The notes under the pieces are model-generated. The model searched no databases. It was not told the DNA's origin and worked only from the letters and a program-made list of their open reading frames with translations. 64,000 nucleotides of DNA from Nitratireductor mangrovi (GTDB lineage Bacteria; Pseudomonadota; Alphaproteobacteria; Rhizobiales; Rhizobiaceae), in NCBI RefSeq assembly GCF_007922615.2, contig NZ_CP042301.2:3270001-3334000 (forward strand), read 5' to 3'. Numbering within the stretch: position 1 is the stretch's first letter; the number at the start of each line of letters is the position of its first letter. Below, one piece after another: positions 63,259 to 64,000 of the stretch. A program made the position numbers and the translations under genes.

Positions 63259-64000
63259 ATGACCCTGGCGATCGAGCAATTCATGTGCCGCAGCGACAAT
63301 TTCGGCGTGCTGGCGCACGACCCCCAAAGTGGCGAGACGGCGGTGATCGATGCGCCTGAAACGGCACCGATCCTCGCGGCAATCGAACGCACCGGCTGGA
63401 GGCCGACCCTGCTGCTGGTCACCCATCATCATGGCGATCATGTCGAGGGCAATCTGGCGCTGAAGGAAAAGTTCGGTCTGAAGATCGTCGGGCCGGAAGC
63501 AGAGGCAGCGAAGATTCCCGGCATCGACGATACGGTGAAGGACGGCGACAGCTTCGCTTTCGGTGGCGAGACGGTCGAGGTGATCGCCACGCCCGGGCAC
63601 ACCGCAGGCCATGTCTGCTATCATTTCCCGCAATCACATGTCGCGTTCACCGGCGATACGCTGTTCGCACTCGGCTGTGGGCGGCTGTTCGAGGCCAAGC
63701 CGCCAGCCATGCATGCCTCGCTGACAAAGCTCGCCGCGCTGCCGCTCGAGACGACGATCTATTGCGGGCACGAATATACCGAGGCCAATGCCCGCTTCGC
63801 GCTTTCCGTCGACCCGACCAATTCGGCGCTGAAGGAGCGCGCGGCGGAGATCGTGAAACTGCGCGCCGACGGCAAGCCGACCTTGCCGACAACGATGATG
63901 CTCGAAATGGCGACCAATCCGTTCCTGCGCGCGCACGACCCGGTCATCCGGCGCAATCTCGGCATGGAGGATGCGAGCGACGAGGCCGTGTTTGCCGAGA
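63259..64000 (+). CDS. gloB: Hydroxyacylglutathione hydrolase (glyoxalase II), 3' end outside the window
   Basis: At least 247 residues are visible. It hydrolyses S-lactoylglutathione to lactate in methylglyoxal detoxification. The binuclear metal site is LLVTHHHGDHVEGN, followed by IATPGHTAGHVCYHF, AFTGDTLFALGCGRLFE and YCGHEYTEANARF, all intact. No stop codon occurs before 64000, so the gene is truncated only by the window edge; a few residues are missing. GAAGGAG precedes the ATG. Confidence 0.95.
   Translation, partial: MTLAIEQFMCRSDNFGVLAHDPQSGETAVIDAPETAPILAAIERTGWRPTLLLVTHHHGDHVEGNLALKEKFGLKIVGPEAEAAKIPGIDDTVKDGDSFAFGGETVEVIATPGHTAGHVCYHFPQSHVAFTGDTLFALGCGRLFEAKPPAMHASLTKLAALPLETTIYCGHEYTEANARFALSVDPTNSALKERAAEIVKLRADGKPTLPTTMMLEMATNPFLRAHDPVIRRNLGMEDASDEAVFAE

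Noticed and set aside
1..64000. CRISPR arrays, rRNA, insertion sequences, prophage and integrase genes
   Set aside because: None was seen; no repeated 25-40 base units with regular spacers and no transposase-like proteins.

Overview
The window is a GC-rich, gene-dense stretch of alphaproteobacterial chromosome. Gene content and layout point to the Hyphomicrobiales, most likely a Mesorhizobium-like Phyllobacteriaceae; this is inferred from recognised families, not a database match. Lineage hints are the DUF4167, DUF2125 and DUF1178 families, a twin-transmembrane HIG1-type protein, a SAM-II riboswitch before metX-metW, an RpoH-type promoter before clpB, a CpdR-like receiver and CtrA-type TTAA-N7-TTAA sites. 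I see no prophage, insertion sequence, CRISPR array or rRNA. One tRNA gene, tRNA-Leu(CAA), is present.

Layout. 1-8.9 kb: a membrane-anchored M23 endopeptidase, a DHA2-type exporter, a GST-like protein, an L,D-transpeptidase, an MmcQ/YjbR protein, and a regulator followed by a small beta-propeller. 8.9-13.2 kb: a probable catabolic cassette (flavin monooxygenase, M19 dipeptidase-like protein, aminotransferase) facing a divergent GntR regulator. 13.2-16.2 kb: a caspase-like protein fused to a receiver-like domain, a yciI/tetR pair sharing a perfect operator, and a GFA protein. 16.3-25.7 kb: clpB, DUF4167, and the lysC-ptsP-prfA-prmC group. 25.9-30.1 kb: ubiG, then comF-grxC-nitrilase-DUF1178, then a methyltransferase. 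30.2-34.7 kb: a polysaccharide flippase with a FemAB/CelD-like acyltransferase, an acyl-CoA synthetase and tRNA-Leu. 34.8-42.8 kb: small membrane and housekeeping genes (YqaA, DsbB, HNH, a DNA glycosylase, GluQRS, EamA, BrkB, a broken SDR, HIG1, a cobalamin adenosyltransferase, rhomboid).

42.9-45.8 kb: etfB, etfA and 3-hydroxybutyryl-CoA dehydrogenase, each followed by a strong terminator; together they suit acyl-CoA or butanoate oxidation. 45.9-50.5 kb: two GGDEF diguanylate cyclases, pncB, a CpdR-like receiver and hpt. 50.5-55.9 kb: a hypothetical membrane protein divergent from ftsE-ftsX with CtrA-type sites between them, then YdcF, PlsC, a HAD hydrolase and a ChaC-like protein. 55.9-64 kb: DUF2125, hisC-tyrC, riboswitch-metX-metW, nitronate monooxygenase, a methyltransferase and a gloB cut by the window end.

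The parts most worth a second look are the secreted or anchored caspase-receiver fusion, the SAM-II riboswitch followed by an intrinsic terminator, the CtrA-type sites at ftsEX, the exact 24-bp TetR operator, the cassette whose dipeptidase and aminotransferase lack expected catalytic residues, and the deleted SDR gene.
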